Below are positions 62,735 through 64,000 of a DNA stretch of 64,000 nt, piece after piece (the first letter of the stretch is position 1; each line of letters opens with the position of its first letter). Made by a program: the position numbers and the translations under genes. The notes under the pieces were generated by a model. That model saw only the letters and a program-made list of their open reading frames with translations, had not been told where the DNA came from and ran no database searches. This stretch comes from Aquitalea aquatica (GTDB taxonomy: Bacteria; Pseudomonadota; Gammaproteobacteria; Burkholderiales; Chromobacteriaceae), in contig NZ_JACERN010000022.1 in NCBI RefSeq assembly GCF_013911085.1, forward strand, positions 186,001-250,000, written 5' to 3'.

Positions 62735-64000
62735 TTAATGCTCGGCACAGCGCATGATGGCGCGGTCGTTGGGCAGGCTCAGACAGTGTCTGAGGTCGCG
62801 TTGCGGGCCGGGCAGGGCATGGTGTGCTGTGGCCGGTTTGGCCGGTGCGGCCTGACTGGTGGCTGCCGGTGCGGCGGCTTCGGCTGGTGCTGGGCTGGGC
62901 TTGGGGCTTGCCGGAGCGGTATGGACGGCTTGGTTATCGGCCGGCGCAGCTGGCGCGATAGCTGGGGTGGCCGCTGGGGTGGCGGCAACGGATGGGAGCG
63001 GGGTGATGGGCGCGGCGGGGGCCGGCTGAACCGGTGCGCCGTTCATGCCACTCATGCCACTCATGCCGGCCATGGCTGCCGGCAGATTGAGTGGCTGGCC
63101 GTTGGCCTTGATGCCGCTGCCGTCAATCTGCAGGCTGCTGCTGATGAACTTGCCATCGTCCTTGATCAGCCCCTGTGCTTGCCATTGCGCGAGCATGGCA
63201 TCGGCGCTTGCCCTTGCCTGGGCGGTTTGTCCGAGGCCACCGCTGCGGGGGAGCAGGCCATCGAGCAGACTACGCTCCAGAGTCATGCCGGCTTGCAGGC
63301 TGCTGCGGCGCTGTCCTTGTGCGGCCAGCCACGCCAGGGTGATGTCGGCCGGTTTGACGCCGGAGCCATCGAAACTGATGGCGAAGTTGGCCTTGAAACT
63401 GCCTTGTGGCATGTGGAAGGACAGGCGGTCCAGCTTGAAATTGGGGGATTGGGCCAGGAAGCCGCCCATGTATTTGTAGACCAGTGCCATGGATGCCTGC
63501 TGCATGGCGGCAGGGTTGGCGCGTAGATCGGCACGGTTGTTCAATGTCAGCGCTTCGGTTTGCCAGGCGGTCAGCGTCTGTTTGTGCAGATTGTTATAGC
63601 TGAAATCGACGTCGATATTGTCCTGCTGGATGGGCTGTAGCCCGGGAGGAAGTCCGGACGGTGTCAGCTTGAGGCTGGACAAGTGGGTGCGGTAGCTGAT
63701 GTCGACATTGCCTGCCTTATCGCGCACGCTGACATCCAGATGGGCGGGGCCGAGCTGGGCCAGCGGCATGCTGTTGCTCAGCAGGCTGGCACTGTCGAAT
63801 TGTTGTGTCAGCTGCGAGGTCCACGGTTCATCCGGTGTGCTGAAGGCGGCCAGGCTGCCATTGAGCTTGAGATTGACCATGCTCAGCTCGATACCGCCAG
63901 CACTTGCTGGACCGGCGCGGTAGCTGATACCGGGCAGCGTAAGGTCGTATGTGATGGGCTGCCCGGGCTGGGTCCGCGTGGTACCGGCGATGCTGAAAGT
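62735..64000 (-). CDS. YdgA/DUF945-family protein (N-terminal part outside window)
   Basis: The minus-strand frame stays open to the window edge, so the N-terminal part is missing (at least 421 residues are visible). The C-terminal half of the repeat-rich DUF945 domain is visible (DISYRTHLSSLKL, FHMPQGSFKANFAISFDG, LIKDDGKFISSSLQIDGSGIKANGQPLNLP). A Pro/Ala-rich linker of about 70 residues with MSGMSGMNG follows, and then a short tail with two Cys (RHCLSLPNDRAIMRCAEH). The family is inner-membrane or periplasmic with no fixed function. The linker and tail are unusual. Confidence 0.8.
   Translation of the reverse strand, partial: TFSIAGTTRTQPGQPITYDLTLPGISYRAGPASAGGIELSMVNLKLNGSLAAFSTPDEPWTSQLTQQFDSASLLSNSMPLAQLGPAHLDVSVRDKAGNVDISYRTHLSSLKLTPSGLPPGLQPIQQDNIDVDFSYNNLHKQTLTAWQTEALTLNNRADLRANPAAMQQASMALVYKYMGGFLAQSPNFKLDRLSFHMPQGSFKANFAISFDGSGVKPADITLAWLAAQGQRRSSLQAGMTLERSLLDGLLPRSGGLGQTAQARASADAMLAQWQAQGLIKDDGKFISSSLQIDGSGIKANGQPLNLPAAMAGMSGMSGMNGAPVQPAPAAPITPLPSVAATPAATPAIAPAAPADNQAVHTAPASPKPSPAPAEAAAPAATSQAAPAKPATAHHALPGPQRDLRHCLSLPNDRAIMRCAEH

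Overview
The window looks like chromosomal DNA of a GC-rich (about 60-65 %) betaproteobacterium of the Neisseriales, most likely the Chromobacteriaceae (Chromobacterium/Aquitalea-like). The best taxonomic clues are a LuxR-type regulator that aligns residue by residue with Chromobacterium CviR, a paired bacterioferritin locus of the Neisseria type, and the block lolB-ispE-tRNA-Gln-prs-rplY-pth-ychF. No phage, transposon, CRISPR array or rRNA operon is present. The assignment is inferred from protein resemblance, not from a database search.

Layout. 1-2.6 kb: 3' part of an EptA-type phosphoethanolamine transferase, exonuclease III, and an RquA-type rhodoquinone-biosynthesis enzyme. 2.7-6 kb: an exported Lys/Ala/His repeat protein, ferredoxin-NADP reductase, and an isocitrate/isopropylmalate-type dehydrogenase. 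6.5-8.6 kb: a glycosyltransferase plus metallophosphoesterase pair resembling the PlcP/Agt phosphate-starvation lipid-remodelling pair. 8.7-14.2 kb: PepSY protein, cytochrome b561, an OmpR-type two-component system, a small membrane protein, and a RegB/RegA-type redox two-component system. 14.5-20.3 kb: acyl-CoA ligase, a candidate small RNA, a chemoreceptor and a TPR/glycosyltransferase-9-like protein. 20.3-26.1 kb (minus strand): a tightly overlapped cluster for uptake and oxidation of a small carboxylate. 26.4-29.2 kb: solo CviR-type LuxR regulator, a 1-kb gap, and a LysR regulator. 29.3-31.7 kb (minus): ubiT-ubiV-ubiU for oxygen-independent ubiquinone synthesis behind a well-placed FNR-type site. 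32.4-43.3 kb: recC-recB, then polyphosphate:AMP phosphotransferase and a periplasmic solute-binding protein, then recD. 43.4-50 kb: Nudix hydrolase, a small protein, a BvgS-like hybrid kinase, and two bacterioferritin subunits. 50.1-64 kb: tRNA-Arg, dihaem cytochrome c5, Rep helicase, apaH, plsC, mutM, a TPR lipoprotein, lolB, ispE, tRNA-Gln, prs, rplY, pth, ychF, and the C-terminal part of a YdgA/DUF945 protein running off the right end.

A recurring theme is respiration at low oxygen. RquA converts ubiquinone to rhodoquinone, UbiTUV make ubiquinone without oxygen, RegB/RegA sense quinone redox state, and cytochrome c5 passes electrons to terminal reductases. These genes are not adjacent, but together they suggest a facultative organism with a mixed ubiquinone/rhodoquinone pool. 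Other points of interest are a candidate sRNA with a sigma-70 promoter and strong terminator (16.3 kb), a roughly 100-bp intergenic repeat present twice (16.2 and 31.8 kb), an ispE gene whose 3' half has clearly lower GC, and a heteromeric bacterioferritin whose two subunits split the ferroxidase and haem functions.
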